A stretch of DNA of 64,000 nt from a bacterium (GCA_018829445.1 JAHJTV010000010.1:61020-125019), one strand, 5' to 3'; counted from the first letter of the stretch, positions 1 through 10,647 are shown. The notes: generated by a model not told the origin, from the letters alone. A program made the numbers and translations.

Positions 1-474
1 GAGCAAGTGACAAGGGCTTATTCTGTCTATGGAGCCAACCCACAGAAGATTGTTGAAGTGGTGGTTGAAAAACTAAAATTCTACTGTCGCAAATGTATTC
101 GGGAAACTGCACTGTTGGAAGTCAAAAATGAAATAAGTCAGGCGACCTTAATGGAATCTGAAAAATTAAAAGACAAGGTCGTCAATGAGATGTTCGATAG
201 TATTAAAAAAGATCCGGTACTGGAACAACTGATTGTCATGCTGATTTTTAAAAACAGGTTTTGGGAATGGATTCGATATGGATTAAAAGAGATTCTTAAT
301 GACCAGAGAAGTCAACCGGGTCATGAAATTAACAATGTCCTTAACAAACGGTTCCACACGATGAAAAAGGAGAAGAATATCAATATCGTTGGGGACTTGG
401 TTGTGATGGATGTGACGGATATTGTCAATAATTTCAAACGGGAAGTTATGAAAAAGAGTGTTAAACTGTTTTAG
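1..474 (+). CDS. Hypothetical protein, probably cut by the window edge
   Basis: The reading frame is open to base 1. A GTG at 7 could be the start, but nothing resembling a ribosome site can be seen before it, so the gene may begin outside the window. The visible 155 residues are mixed helical and charged, with a hydrophobic stretch LEQLIVMLIF near residue 73 and a C-terminal part rich in Lys, Val and Asp. No family is recognised. It converges on purA, with a short GGGAG/CTCCC hairpin between them. Length, lack of stops and normal composition suggest a real gene of unknown function. Confidence 0.6.
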   Translation, partial: EQVTRAYSVYGANPQKIVEVVVEKLKFYCRKCIRETALLEVKNEISQATLMESEKLKDKVVNEMFDSIKKDPVLEQLIVMLIFKNRFWEWIRYGLKEILNDQRSQPGHEINNVLNKRFHTMKKEKNINIVGDLVVMDVTDIVNNFKREVMKKSVKLF

Positions 475-476
475 AA

Positions 477-495
477 GGGAGCCAAAAAGACTCCC
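477..495. terminator. Short hairpin between convergent genes
   Basis: GGGAG (477-481) and CTCCC (491-495) form a 5-bp stem over a nine-base A-rich loop, directly after the stop of the first gene and just before the stop of purA on the other strand. There is no clear T run, so it is a weak terminator candidate. Confidence 0.3.
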
Positions 496-504
496 ACCTT
501 ATTA

Positions 505-1854
<1,350 letters not shown>

Positions 1855-1870
1855 TTAAAAACGGAATCAT

Positions 1871-3622
1871 CTAAAGACTGTTTATGACCTTCTGTTCCAT
1901 CTTTAGTCTGTACTCAAGATGAATTGAACGTAACTCCGGATACTTGATACTAAGAATCTGAACAGCCAGCAGTGCTGCATTATCTCCCCTGTCGATTCCC
2001 ACGGTAGCAACCGGAATGCCGGGAGGCATCTGTGCTATGGATAGCAAGGCATCATGCCCGGCGTATGCGGAAGAGTTGACCGGGACACCAATCACGGGAA
2101 AATGGGTTTCTGCTGCTACTACTCCCGGTAAATGTGCTGCCATACCTGCAATAGCGATAAAGACTTCTATTCCCTTTTTCGGCGCATTTTGTACAAATTG
2201 TCTTGTTCTTTCAGGAGTTCGGTGAGCTGAAGAAACGATTAATTCATAGTTTACCCCAAATTGATCCAGAATTTTAGTGGCTTTTTCTGCAATCTTGTGA
2301 TCCGAGGCGGAACCCAGAATAATGCCGATTTGAGGCTTCCCTTCGGGTCTGGTGCAAATGCGTTTGAGTCCTTTAATGCCAATATCTCTTCGATACTGCA
2401 TACCCGGCCAGGACAACTTTTTAACATTTTCATACGAAAGTTCCAAGGCATTCTGTAAAGAATCACCCACGGCAGTCACTGCCAATACTCTTCCCCCGTT
2501 TGTCAGAAACCGATTCTGATCACGTTTGGTTCCCGCATGAAAAATCATCAGGTCTTTGCTTTCGGAAATCTCCTCCAATCCTTGAATCGTGAAGCCCCTC
2601 TCATAGGATTTTGGATAACCACCTGATGCAAGAATTACAGCAGCTGCACTCTTATCTCTCCACTTGACATCAATCTGATCCAGTTTATTGTCCGCCACTG
2701 CCTGCGCAATTTCCACCAGATCACTGTCCAGTAACATCATCAGGGGTTGACATTCGGGATCACCAAATCGAATATTATATTCAACCACCCTGGGTCGGCC
2801 ATCCTTAATCATAAGCCCAATATACAGGATTCCTTTAAACGGATTTCCCTCCCTGGCCATCCCTTGCAGTGTAGGCTCCACAATTTCTGCAGTCACAATT
2901 TTTTCAATCTCGGGGGTAACAATGGGAGCAGGCGCGTAACATCCCATTCCGCCGGTGTTTAAGCCTTTATCCAACTCCAGTTGTCTTTTGTGATCCTGTA
3001 AGCTTGGCAGGGAAACATAATTTTTTCCGTCAGTAAATACAAACCAGGATGCTTCCTCTCCCTCCAAAAACTCTTCAATAACCACTTGATCACCGGCATT
3101 ACCAAATACCTTGTCCTGCATGATCTCTTTCAGTCCGATCTCTGCCGATTCGATATCAGGGCAGATTAAGACGCCTTTTCCGGCTGCAAGCCCGCTGGCT
3201 TTGATGACGTAGGGAGGAGTCAGGGATTTCAGAAATACTTTGGCTTTCTCAAGGTCATCAAAGATATCAAAGGCGGCCGAAGGGATTTGATGCCGTTTCA
3301 TAAACTCTTTGGCGAACGCTTTACTGCCCTCCAGCTGCGCCGCTTGTTGACTGGCTCCAAATACTTTTATCTTTTGTGCATCAAATAATTCAGTCAATCC
3401 CTGCACAGGGTAATCCTCCTGTCCCATAATCACAAGATCGATCTTCTCCGCGACAGCCTTCTCCACAATTTTGTCAAAATCATACAGATACCAGCATTTT
3501 GCAATCGATTCTATACCCCCATTACCGGGAGTTACGTGAATGGTAGTTGCCTTGGGGCTTTGGCTGCATTTCCAGGCAATAGCATGTTCACGCCCGCCTG
3601 CACCTACGATTAATATATTCAT
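1871..3622 (-). CDS. purDE: Bifunctional PurD-PurE fusion: GAR synthetase + N5-CAIR mutase
   Basis: Residues 1-about 420 are phosphoribosylamine-glycine ligase (PurD): [15 protein letters not shown] at the N-terminus, ATP-grasp segments [26 protein letters not shown] and RFGDPECQ. Residues 430-583 are Pur[21 protein letters not shown] with the catalytic-type His467, and AAHLPG with His497. The PurE loops resemble the class I mutase, which normally needs PurK to supply N5-CAIR; PurK is not in the window. PurD and PurE are usually separate genes. No stop or frameshift separates the domains. The protein would carry out two non-adjacent steps of IMP synthesis. It is upstream of purA in the same direction. 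Confidence 0.93.
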   Translation of the reverse strand: MNILIVGAGGREHAIAWKCSQSPKATTIHVTPGNGGIESIAKCWYLYDFDKIVEKAVAEKIDLVIMGQEDYPVQGLTELFDAQKIKVFGASQQAAQLEGSKAFAKEFMKRHQIPSAAFDIFDDLEKAKVFLKSLTPPYVIKASGLAAGKGVLICPDIESAEIGLKEIMQDKVFGNAGDQVVIEEFLEGEEASWFVFTDGKNYVSLPSLQDHKRQLELDKGLNTGGMGCYAPAPIVTPEIEKIVTAEIVEPTLQGMAREGNPFKGILYIGLMIKDGRPRVVEYNIRFGDPECQPLMMLLDSDLVEIAQAVADNKLDQIDVKWRDKSAAAVILASGGYPKSYERGFTIQGLEEISESKDLMIFHAGTKRDQNRFLTNGGRVLAVTAVGDSLQNALELSYENVKKLSWPGMQYRRDIGIKGLKRICTRPEGKPQIGIILGSASDHKIAEKATKILDQFGVNYELIVSSAHRTPERTRQFVQNAPKKGIEVFIAIAGMAAHLPGVVAAETHFPVIGVPVNSSAYAGHDALLSIAQMPPGIPVATVGIDRGDNAALLAVQILSIKYPELRSIHLEYRLKMEQKVINSL

Positions 3623-4005
3623 GCTTGGCTTTTTTAAGTTGGAGTTTTGGATGGAATTCGGTGATGCTAAAATAACATGCGTAATGGTATTTTCCAGCTA
3701 AAAATTCTAACCTTATTTCCAGGACTTATTAATGACAGAACGCAACAAAAAACGATAAAACAAAAGGTAAATGTCTAACAGCAAACAATCAAATAATCAA
3801 AGTGTTCAGGGGAAGCTACGAATATGGAGCATACGGCGCAATAACTGCCCCTTTTTAGATGATTGATCAGTTTGGATTTTTTATGGTATTTGCTCCAGAC
3901 TTGTCATCTGCGATCTGTTTTTTTAAACAGTTACGTTGACGGTAACAAAAATCGGTCATTAATCACAATACTAAATTCAATTGATTTTATTTCGAGAACC
4001 GTTCA
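3623..4005. other. Divergent intergenic region, purDE / receiver-HATPase gene
   Basis: 383 bases between divergent starts. AT-rich and presumably holding both promoters, but no convincing -35/-10 pair, repeat or hairpin stands out. Confidence 0.4.
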
Positions 4006-4827
4006 ATGCCAGAATTGCTCAATTTTAAATATCGAATTCTTGTTATCGACAGTGAAACCGAATCCAGAAGCAGTATTATCGAAATACTTGATAACGAAGG
4101 ATTTGAATTCGACTGGGAAGCTTCCGCTGAAAGGGGATACAAAAGATTTGGAAAGCAACACTACGATCTGATAATCAGCGAGATAAAACCCGGCGGGGAA
4201 GAGATGTCCGGTCTCGATCTCTTGAAAAAAATAAGGGAGAATGATTCCACCATTCCCTTTATTGTCATTTCTGACATCACCTCTGTAGAGATATCCGTTA
4301 AAGCTGTCAATTACGGAGTAGCCGGCTATCTGGTAAAACCCATCGAGTTTACAGAAACAAGAGACACCATCCGCAGGGCGATTCGCCATCACAAAGGGAG
4401 GTTTCTCAAGAAGGAGCTCGATAATTACCAGATGGAGAATTTCTTTGATGCCGTTATCACCAGCGATGAACAATCCATTTTAAAACTGCTTGATACTGTT
4501 GATAACCTCATCGAACTGGTTTATCCCAAGGAATTCGGGAGCCTCCCGGACCTGAAAATGGCGATTTACGAGGGATTGAGCAATGCTGTTGAACACGGTA
4601 ATAAGAGGGTATCAAAGAAAAGAGTTTTTTTTAAGCTTGAACTGAGAATGGATAAAATCATGGTGCACATTAAGGATGAAGGCAAGGGATTTGACACTGA
4701 ATTTGTAGTCAAAAAAGGTAGCAACACCGATAGTCTTAATAGGGGCCTAAGACTGATTCATCATTTAATGGACGAGGTTACCTTCAGTATGAAAGGAAAT
4801 GAAATAAACCTGCTGAAGATTTTATAG
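4006..4827 (+). CDS. Atypical receiver fused to an RsbW-type HATPase (partner-switch regulator)
   Basis: Residues 9-125 form a CheY-like receiver (ILVIDSE at the start, YLVKP with Lys111). Residues about 140-273 are a GHKL ATPase of the anti-sigma/RsbW kind: GLSNAVEHGNKR is the N box and DEGKGFD the G1 box. No phosphotransfer histidine domain lies between them. The usual phosphoacceptor aspartate is replaced: the segment YDLIISEIKP has Glu59 where Asp is expected, and one of the paired N-terminal acids is Ser16. The receiver may therefore be locked or phosphate-independent. Such proteins usually bind or phosphorylate STAS antagonists; a STAS gene is at 17.2-17.5 kb. A linked target is not visible. 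Confidence 0.85.
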   Translation: MPELLNFKYRILVIDSETESRSSIIEILDNEGFEFDWEASAERGYKRFGKQHYDLIISEIKPGGEEMSGLDLLKKIRENDSTIPFIVISDITSVEISVKAVNYGVAGYLVKPIEFTETRDTIRRAIRHHKGRFLKKELDNYQMENFFDAVITSDEQSILKLLDTVDNLIELVYPKEFGSLPDLKMAIYEGLSNAVEHGNKRVSKKRVFFKLELRMDKIMVHIKDEGKGFDTEFVVKKGSNTDSLNRGLRLIHHLMDEVTFSMKGNEINLLKIL

Positions 4828-4847
4828 GAGGGTCGATCTATCGGGAT

Positions 4848-4883
4848 AACCCTGGATGTTTCCTGAAGAGAAACACCCGGGTT
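4848..4883. terminator. Hairpin between convergent genes
   Basis: AACCCTGGATGTTTC (4848-4862) pairs with GAAACACCCGGGTT (4870-4883) with a one-base bulge and one mismatch over a 7-base loop. It lies between the convergent stops of the HATPase gene and rpsI and could end transcription in both directions. There is no strong T run on either side. Confidence 0.45.
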
Positions 4884-4924
4884 GAAAAATCTTGAAGCTA
4901 CTATTGGAATTAAAATGGAAAAGC

Positions 4925-5311
4925 TTAACGTTTTGAAAACTGGAATCTCGCCCTTGCACCCTTCATTCCGTACTTCTTGCGTTCAACTTCTCTTGCATCT
5001 CTGGTCAAGAAACCTGCTTTTCTCAATGGAGATCTGAGATTCTCACTGAAATTCACCAGAGCACGAGACAATCCGTGCTGTATGGCTCCAGCCTGTCCTG
5101 TTGTACCACCGCCTTTTACAGTTGCGATGATATCGAAGCTCTCCTGTTGTTGGGTAACTTCCAAAGGCTGTTTTACAATAGTTGAATAGATTTCTCGGCA
5201 GAAGTAATCGGATAATTCCTTTTTATTCACAATGATTTTTCCGCTTCCAGGTCTTAAAAATACCCTGGCGACTGATCTTTTTCTTCGCCCCGTACCGTAA
5301 TACTGCTCCAT
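4925..5311 (-). CDS. rpsI: 30S ribosomal protein S9
   Basis: Small-subunit protein that reaches the P-site tRNA with its C-terminal tail. The 128 residues begin [19 protein letters not shown] and end with the invariant FSKR tail; [14 protein letters not shown] and [14 protein letters not shown] are family signatures. Normal length. It follows rplM by 18 bases, the usual bacterial L13-S9 operon, and is presumably transcribed from the promoter upstream of rplM. Confidence 0.98.
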   Translation of the reverse strand: MEQYYGTGRRKRSVARVFLRPGSGKIIVNKKELSDYFCREIYSTIVKQPLEVTQQQESFDIIATVKGGGTTGQAGAIQHGLSRALVNFSENLRSPLRKAGFLTRDAREVERKKYGMKGARARFQFSKR

Positions 5312-5329
5312 AGTCTTTCGTCTTTAATA

Positions 5330-5779
5330 TTAAATTTCCAAAGGTTGAGGATTATGATTCTGATGAGGATGATCCGCTCCGGCATATACTTTCAACTTTC
5401 TTAAAGCATCCCGGTTCAGCTGGTTTTTCGGCATCATTCCCTTAACAGCATTAGCAACCAAAGCTGTCGGGTCTTTTTCCAGAAGCGCTGCCGCATTGGT
5501 GGCTTTGATTCCTCCCGGGTATCCGGTATGATGATAGTAATACTTGTCTGTTAACTTTCTCCCGGTGACTCTAATTTTCTCAGCATTAACGACGACCACA
5601 AAGTCGCCGGTATCTACATGTCGTGTGTATATCGGTTTGTGTTTACCTTGCAGAACTTTGGCGATTTCAGTAGATAACCGACCAAGTGTTTTACCTTCTG
5701 CATCAACAATAAACCAATCACGATTCAGATCCCCGTCTTTGCCGTATTGTTCCTTGCGAACTGAAACTGTACTTTTCAT
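5330..5779 (-). CDS. rplM: 50S ribosomal protein L13
   Basis: Early-assembly large-subunit protein. DRDW-type start region ([20 protein letters not shown]), the segment [19 protein letters not shown] and the [12 protein letters not shown] loop are diagnostic. 149 residues, slightly longer than the E. coli protein because of a short N-terminal extension. First gene of the rplM-rpsI operon. Confidence 0.98.
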   Translation of the reverse strand: MKSTVSVRKEQYGKDGDLNRDWFIVDAEGKTLGRLSTEIAKVLQGKHKPIYTRHVDTGDFVVVVNAEKIRVTGRKLTDKYYYHHTGYPGGIKATNAAALLEKDPTALVANAVKGMMPKNQLNRDALRKLKVYAGADHPHQNHNPQPLEI

Positions 5780-5834
5780 GAACTAGCCTTCAAGATTTTC
5801 TTTTACTTTTAAATTTTTCAGCATAAATATTAAC

Positions 5835-5862
5835 ATTTAAATTAATGGACACTGATTGTCAA
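5835..5862 (-). promoter_or_regulatory. Probable sigma-70 promoter of rplM-rpsI
   Basis: On the minus strand TTGACA (plus positions 5857-5862) is followed after 16 bases by TTAAAT (5835-5840), about 55 bases upstream of the rplM start. The -35 is a perfect match and the -10 matches 4 of 6. Position before a constitutive ribosomal operon supports it. Confidence 0.5.
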
Positions 5863-6219
5863 CTGCTAAAAATGTGTTTTAAGGAATGATTGATTTGCAT
5901 TGGGGTCTTGCCTGAAGGAGCAATTTGCTTAATTATGGATGAACAGAATTCATACACTCGGAATGGAAATCCTCGACAGATTCAATTACTTATCAATAGG
6001 GATTTTATTACCTTTTGGATCAAATTGGAAAGAGAAATAAAAAATATCATCTTTCTTTTTAAAAAAATCTATCTAAAAATGAGGGTGATGCATAATTTGC
6101 ATGCTGAGTTTTTTACCCCTGTTGTACCGACAAAGTCAGCTGTTTCGGGTTCAGAATTCCGGACAAAAACTCAATTGTCATCTTCGGAAGGATGCATGTA
6201 AAAACAAAAAGGAGAAGAA
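5863..6219. other. Gene-free region upstream of the crotonase gene
   Basis: Remaining intergenic sequence between rplM and the isomerase gene. A 103-codon open frame (5890-6201, TTG start) has no ribosome site and no family likeness and is not called. A clear ribosome site AAGGAG occurs at 6209-6214 for the next gene. Confidence 0.4.
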
Positions 6220-7062
6220 ATGCAACTAACAGACTTTAAAGACATTTTATACCAAGCTGATGGAAACGGGTTGGTAACGGTAACCTTGAATATTCCTAAA
6301 CGAAAGAATGCAATGAGCCCGTACACCTTTTATGAGCTTTATTGGGCAGTTGACCATTTTGAGAGAGATGAGAAGCTGGGAGCCATGGTGATCACGGGCG
6401 CAAAAGATCCGGATGTGAATGATCCCCAAAAAGAGGCATTTAGCAGCGGTGGCTATTTTAATGAATCGGCTTTTAATGATGTTTCCGATGAGCTGAAAAA
6501 GGAAATCGACATTTCAGATATAGCTCAAAAGAGACTGACACTCAAAATGTTTGGCTGTTATAAACCAATCATAGCGGCCATAAATGGATTGGCAATCGGA
6601 GCTGGTTTTACAATGCCTTTTGCCGGAGCAGATTTGATTTATATGTCGGAGTATGCCTGGATTCGATTGCCGTTCGCTCAATTGGGGATTATCTCGGAAT
6701 TGGCTTCTTCCTTTCTGTTGCCAAGATATGTTGGTTTTCAGAAGGCAAAGGAGATCATCTATTTCTCCAAGAAGCTAACAGCGAAAGAGGCACTGGAGTT
6801 GGGCCTGGTGAGTGATGTTATCTTGCATGAAAATCTGCTTTTGCACGCGAAAGACAAAGCATTGGCACTAATTCCTCCCAGGGGGGCCGGCCTTGCCATT
6901 GGCAGAATTAAAAAAAGCATGCATGAACCGTTTATTGAAGCCATTTCCAAAACCCTGGATCTGGAAAATGAAGGACTCGGTTTTTGTGTTAAAACAGCTG
7001 ACTTTGGAGAGGGGTTGATGGCTAGAATAGAAAAGCGAGATCCGCGTTTCACCGGAAAATAG
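6220..7062 (+). CDS. Enoyl-CoA hydratase/isomerase family protein, ECI2-like
   Basis: Crotonase-fold protein of 280 residues: KRKNAMS near residue 27, the oxyanion-hole loop AINGLAIGAG near 120-129 and LTAKEALELGLVSDV near 186. The two glutamates of enoyl-CoA hydratase are absent from their usual places (GAGFTMPF and LPFAQLG), but Glu160 in LGIISELASSF sits where delta3,delta2-enoyl-CoA isomerases of the ECI2 type have their single catalytic Glu. An isomerase role in unsaturated fatty acid oxidation is therefore more likely than hydration. ATG at 6220 is preceded by AAGGAG with 5-base spacing. The downstream metallo-hydrolase follows 65 bases later, perhaps co-transcribed. Confidence 0.85.
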   Translation: MQLTDFKDILYQADGNGLVTVTLNIPKRKNAMSPYTFYELYWAVDHFERDEKLGAMVITGAKDPDVNDPQKEAFSSGGYFNESAFNDVSDELKKEIDISDIAQKRLTLKMFGCYKPIIAAINGLAIGAGFTMPFAGADLIYMSEYAWIRLPFAQLGIISELASSFLLPRYVGFQKAKEIIYFSKKLTAKEALELGLVSDVILHENLLLHAKDKALALIPPRGAGLAIGRIKKSMHEPFIEAISKTLDLENEGLGFCVKTADFGEGLMARIEKRDPRFTGK

Positions 7063-7127
7063 ATCTTGGGATTCTTGATTCTGATTAGGAAAATTTATAT
7101 ATTATAAAATCAATAGGGAATAGCCCA

Positions 7128-7760
7128 ATGATTGTTCAGCAGATTAAACTTAGAATGATGGATGTTTTTTGCTACCTGGTTGGGGATAAGTTGTCCAAAA
7201 CCTGTGCTTTGATTGATCCGGCTTTTGAAGTCGATAAAATATTATCAGTTGTCCAAGAGAAAGGTTTCAGAGTCAGCTTCATCATTAATACGCACGGTCA
7301 TGCCGATCATACTGCCGGTAATGCGAAAATTATCAGGAAAACCGGTGCGCGACTCTTGATCCATGAAAAGGATGCTGATGGATTAATGATGCTTCGAAAC
7401 CGCCTTTTTGCCAGATTGCTTGGTGGCCAAGGTTCTCCGAAACCGGAAGTCCTGCTGAAAGATGGTTATATCATCAATATCGGAGATGTTTCACTGAAGG
7501 TTATTCACACACCAGGTCATTCCCCCGGCAGTATCTGTTTATTAGGAGACGGAAATCTTTTTACCGGAGATACACTATTTGTGGGAGCCGTCGGTCGAAC
7601 AGATTTAACCGGAGGATCAAGAAAACGATTGTTGACCTCCATTCACGATCGATTGTACACCCTCCCCGATGAAACCATAGTATGGCCCGGGCACGATTAT
7701 GGTGAATCAGAAAAATCCACTATTTTTAAGGAAAGAACAACCAATCTTTATACCAACTAA
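7128..7760 (+). CDS. MBL-fold metallo-hydrolase, glyoxalase II-like
   Basis: Metallo-beta-lactamase fold hydrolase of 210 residues with the binuclear metal motif THGHADH (His56, His58, Asp60, His61), a second metal His in HTPGHSPGS, GDTLF (bridging Asp) and a C-terminal WPGHDYG His. This compact form is typical of YcbL-like glyoxalase II relatives acting on thioesters; the substrate cannot be read from sequence. ATG at 7128 follows an AGGGAA ribosome site. It may be co-transcribed with the preceding isomerase. Confidence 0.88.
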   Translation: MIVQQIKLRMMDVFCYLVGDKLSKTCALIDPAFEVDKILSVVQEKGFRVSFIINTHGHADHTAGNAKIIRKTGARLLIHEKDADGLMMLRNRLFARLLGGQGSPKPEVLLKDGYIINIGDVSLKVIHTPGHSPGSICLLGDGNLFTGDTLFVGAVGRTDLTGGSRKRLLTSIHDRLYTLPDETIVWPGHDYGESEKSTIFKERTTNLYTN

Positions 7761-7914
7761 AAAATGAAAACTGAAGGAGTTTGACTTTTCTTTTTCTTAA
7801 ATCTATGTCAAAATTTCTGATTAATCGCAATTCAGAGTTAAGGATTTATAAAGTTCTCACCTGGCAAAAAATAGGTCTTCTTGAAGACAGCAACTTAAAA
7901 CATTTGGATAAATC

Positions 7915-8478
7915 ATGTACGATACCAGTGAATTCCGTAAGGGATTAAAAATAGAAGTTGATGGACATCCTTATATTATCGTTGAAAATCAATTCGTAAA
8001 ACCCGGAAAAGGTCAGGCTTTTTCCAGGGTGAGGTTAAAAAACCTGTTAACGGGAAGTGTTCTCGATAGAACTTATAAAAGCGGTGAAAAAGTGGAAAAG
8101 GCCGATATAGCTGAAACTGAGATGCAATTTCTCTACTGCGCCGATGATGCCTATCACTTCATGGATAATTCCTCATACGAACAGATAGAGATTCAGAAAA
8201 ATCAGATTGGTGATAGCTGGAAATGGCTTCAGGAAAACATGAACGTCAGTGTATTGGTATACAAGGGGGTTCCGGTTTCTATCAGTGTTCCCAATTTTGT
8301 GGAATTGGAAATAGTGCATTGTGAGCCGGGAATTAAGGGTGATACAGCTACTTCAGCTACCAAGCCTGCAACACTTTCAACCGGAGCCGAGGTGCTTGTC
8401 CCCCTCTTCGTTAATCAGAACGAGAAAATAAGGGTTGATACCCGAACCAATACTTACATGGAGCGAGTAAAAGGATAA
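7915..8478 (+). CDS. efp: Translation elongation factor P
   Basis: Relieves ribosome stalling at polyproline stretches. The tip loop KPGKGQAF contains Lys32, equivalent to E. coli Lys34, the residue that receives beta-lysine. The three-domain protein is 187 residues, normal length, with the C-terminal RVDTRTNTYMERV signature. Its stop overlaps the start of epmA by one base (TAATG), so modification enzyme and substrate are translationally coupled. The partner EpmB (lysine 2,3-aminomutase) is not in the window. Confidence 0.97.
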   Translation: MYDTSEFRKGLKIEVDGHPYIIVENQFVKPGKGQAFSRVRLKNLLTGSVLDRTYKSGEKVEKADIAETEMQFLYCADDAYHFMDNSSYEQIEIQKNQIGDSWKWLQENMNVSVLVYKGVPVSISVPNFVELEIVHCEPGIKGDTATSATKPATLSTGAEVLVPLFVNQNEKIRVDTRTNTYMERVKG

Positions 8479-9443
8479 TGACTGACTGGAAGCCTGGTGC
8501 ATCTGTTGATACATTGCACCAACGCTCATCGTTACTCACTAAAATCAGGACATTTTTTAAAAATCGCAATGTCTTGGAAGTGGAAACCCCCAGCATTTCT
8601 CAATATCCCACCATTGATCTTCACCTGGAGTCGTTTTCTGTCAATACGAATGAGTCGGAACGATTAAGATACCTGATCACCTCACCCGAATATCACATGA
8701 AACGGCTGATTAGTGCCGGAAGTGGATCAATCTTCCAAATCTGCAAAGCATTCAGGTGTGATGAAACCGGCCGGAACCACAATCCGGAATTTACCATTCT
8801 TGAATGGTACCGGGTGGGTTGGGATCACTGGCGCCTGATGTCGGAAATTGAATTATTGCTCGATCTTCTATTGAATTCAGGCCCAGCGGATTATCTTTCA
8901 TACTGCGACGCTTTTCAACAATTCTTAGACATCAATCCCTTACTGATTTCACAGGAACAGTTTTTGTCAATTTGCGGCAAACACGGCTTGCTTCCTCCCG
9001 CTTGTCTGGAATCGGAATCGGTTGCCAGAGATGAATGGTTAAATTACCTGATGGGATTTCTGATTGAGCCGAATCTGGGAAAAGAGCACCCGGTTTTTAT
9101 CTATGATTATCCTGCCACCCAGGCAAATCTGGCCAGAATACATGAGGATAATCCCAGCCTGGCTTTGCGTTTTGAAGTCTACTATCGGGGAATAGAGCTG
9201 GGAAATGGATTTTATGAATTGACCGACGCCAAGGCGCAGGAGAAAAGATTCAAAGATGAAAACCAAATCCGCATTCGGTCAGGCAAAGAAGGATTACCAA
9301 TCGATAACCTGTTCCTGTCAGCTCTTGAAAAGGGAATGCCTGAGTGTTCCGGCGTGGCTATGGGTGTTGATCGTATCATCATGCTTGCCTTGGGGAAAAC
9401 CTCAATAGAAGAAGTGATTACCTTCAATTGGCCGAAGAGTTGA
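8478..9443 (+). CDS. epmA: EF-P beta-lysine ligase
   Basis: Paralog of the class II lysyl-tRNA synthetase catalytic core (PoxA/GenX) that attaches (R)-beta-lysine to EF-P. It lacks the anticodon-binding domain (321 residues), starts LLTKIRTFFKNRNVLEVETP, and has TSPEYHMKRL, IFQICKAFRCDETGRNHNPEF (motif 2) and CSGVAMGVDRIIMLALG (motif 3). One-base overlap with efp confirms the functional pairing. Confidence 0.96.
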   Translation: MTDWKPGASVDTLHQRSSLLTKIRTFFKNRNVLEVETPSISQYPTIDLHLESFSVNTNESERLRYLITSPEYHMKRLISAGSGSIFQICKAFRCDETGRNHNPEFTILEWYRVGWDHWRLMSEIELLLDLLLNSGPADYLSYCDAFQQFLDINPLLISQEQFLSICGKHGLLPPACLESESVARDEWLNYLMGFLIEPNLGKEHPVFIYDYPATQANLARIHEDNPSLALRFEVYYRGIELGNGFYELTDAKAQEKRFKDENQIRIRSGKEGLPIDNLFLSALEKGMPECSGVAMGVDRIIMLALGKTSIEEVITFNWPKS

Positions 9444-9457
9444 TCTGTTCCTCTCCC

Positions 9458-10078
9458 TTAATCATGGCGTTTCGAAAAGTCAAATCTGATTAGATCAGGA
9501 AGCTGCTGCTGCTCTCCCTTTAGGTTCCAGTCTTTTGAGCAGGTAAGAAGACAAACGGTAGTATTGGTATCCCTGATAATTTGATGAAGAAATCCTCGCA
9601 ACTCATCATTTAACGTTTGTGTCAGCAGCTTGCTGATGAGGATTATTCCGGATTCCTGAAATGCCAGAGCCAAGAGAGCAAATTTGATCCTGTCATCATC
9701 TTTAAGTTTATAAATGGGATATTCGACCAGATGTCCGGCTTTTAAGGTTTGAATAAAATAATATTTGGATCGGGTTCTGTTCCCAAACTTGAAAAACTCA
9801 CTCTGCAAAGCCAGCCATTTACCGGCATTTTGGGAATATGTTTTTTCTCCCATTAGTAGTCGATCACTTTGGATAAAAAGTCTGGGAGCCCGTTCAATAT
9901 GTCCGGAATGCTTTTGATACCGTCCCTCGATTAATCCGGCCAGTGAATTCAACTGTTCTTCACTATTAGCAATCAAGTGATACTTTCGATGCCGTTCTAT
10001 CTCAAACGAGATATTGCATATCCCAAATTGTTCCTTCTCAAAAAGCGATACTTTTTTAAAGTTCAGAAGAATGGCCAT
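9458..10078 (-). CDS. Degenerate ABC-ATPase-like protein without Walker motifs
   Basis: 206 residues with the layout of an ABC nucleotide-binding domain: an N-terminal beta strand set (LLNFKKVSLFEKEQFGICNI), a Q-loop-like LFIQSDRLLMGEKT near residue 67, and ALLALAFQESGIILIS in the place of signature/Walker B. The P-loop position reads HLIANSEEQLNSL and has no GxxxxGKS/T; the Walker B Asp-Glu are also missing (ILISKLL). It is probably a non-hydrolysing relative or a diverged scaffold. It lies 15 bases after the WbuC-type cupin gene in the same direction and converges on epmA. The assignment rests on overall pattern only. Confidence 0.55.
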   Translation of the reverse strand: MAILLNFKKVSLFEKEQFGICNISFEIERHRKYHLIANSEEQLNSLAGLIEGRYQKHSGHIERAPRLFIQSDRLLMGEKTYSQNAGKWLALQSEFFKFGNRTRSKYYFIQTLKAGHLVEYPIYKLKDDDRIKFALLALAFQESGIILISKLLTQTLNDELRGFLHQIIRDTNTTVCLLTCSKDWNLKGEQQQLPDLIRFDFSKRHD

Positions 10079-10093
10079 AGGAAAAAGGTAGGA

Positions 10094-10591
10094 TTACAAT
10101 TGGGTGTAATACTCTTTGATTTTTGATTTTAGGTTTTCAAGGTATTCCACAGCATTTTGACTGTTTTCTTCCGGAGACCAAGGAGCAAAACTCTTTGCTG
10201 TATCCGGATCATACGGACCCTGTTTGACTTCATAGAAAATCGATTCTTTTTCCATTGAGACGATGGTATGGTAAACACCACCCGGTATATCAATACCCCA
10301 GTACCCTTTCGAAATATCGAGCGGATGAATCTCTGTCAGATTACCAAAATCATCAAAAATTACAACGGCACCCCGTCCTTTTAAAACCAGGAATATTTCA
10401 TCCTTTGGAGGATCAATATGACGGTGCGGCTGAATGTAGCTGTCAGGTTCGATCCCATTGAGAAAGCGTTGCACCGGATCTTGATACTGGTGGAAATTGT
10501 GATTCACTCTTTTTCGGGGGGAAGCCTTGGCTTTGAGCACCACACTACTCAACAGGCTTTGATTGATGGGCTGACTTTTTGCTTTTTCCAT
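10094..10591 (-). CDS. WbuC-family cupin metalloprotein
   Basis: Single-domain cupin of 165 residues. KRVNHNFHQYQDPVQRFLN, followed by PDSYIQPHRHIDPPKDEIF, is the WbuC signature; the PHRH histidines and DE acid are likely metal ligands, with a further His in GGVYHTIV. WbuC proteins occur in O-antigen and surface-polysaccharide loci, and a glycan gene cluster lies just upstream here. ATG at 10591 is preferred; the longer frame starts with TTG. Catalytic role is not established. A terminator separates it from the upstream glycan operon. Confidence 0.82.
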   Translation of the reverse strand: MEKAKSQPINQSLLSSVVLKAKASPRKRVNHNFHQYQDPVQRFLNGIEPDSYIQPHRHIDPPKDEIFLVLKGRGAVVIFDDFGNLTEIHPLDISKGYWGIDIPGGVYHTIVSMEKESIFYEVKQGPYDPDTAKSFAPWSPEENSQNAVEYLENLKSKIKEYYTQL

Positions 10592-10647
10592 AAAGCAAAC
10601 CGATTTGCAGAAAAAGATCTTTGGAGTCAATTCAGGCGAAAAGAAAA

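Noticed and set aside
4003..4473. 156-codon frame antisense to the receiver-HATPase gene
   Set aside because: Shadow; no domain likeness.
5890..6201. 103-codon open frame upstream of the crotonase gene
   Set aside because: TTG start, no ribosome site, low-complexity composition, and it fills a promoter region.
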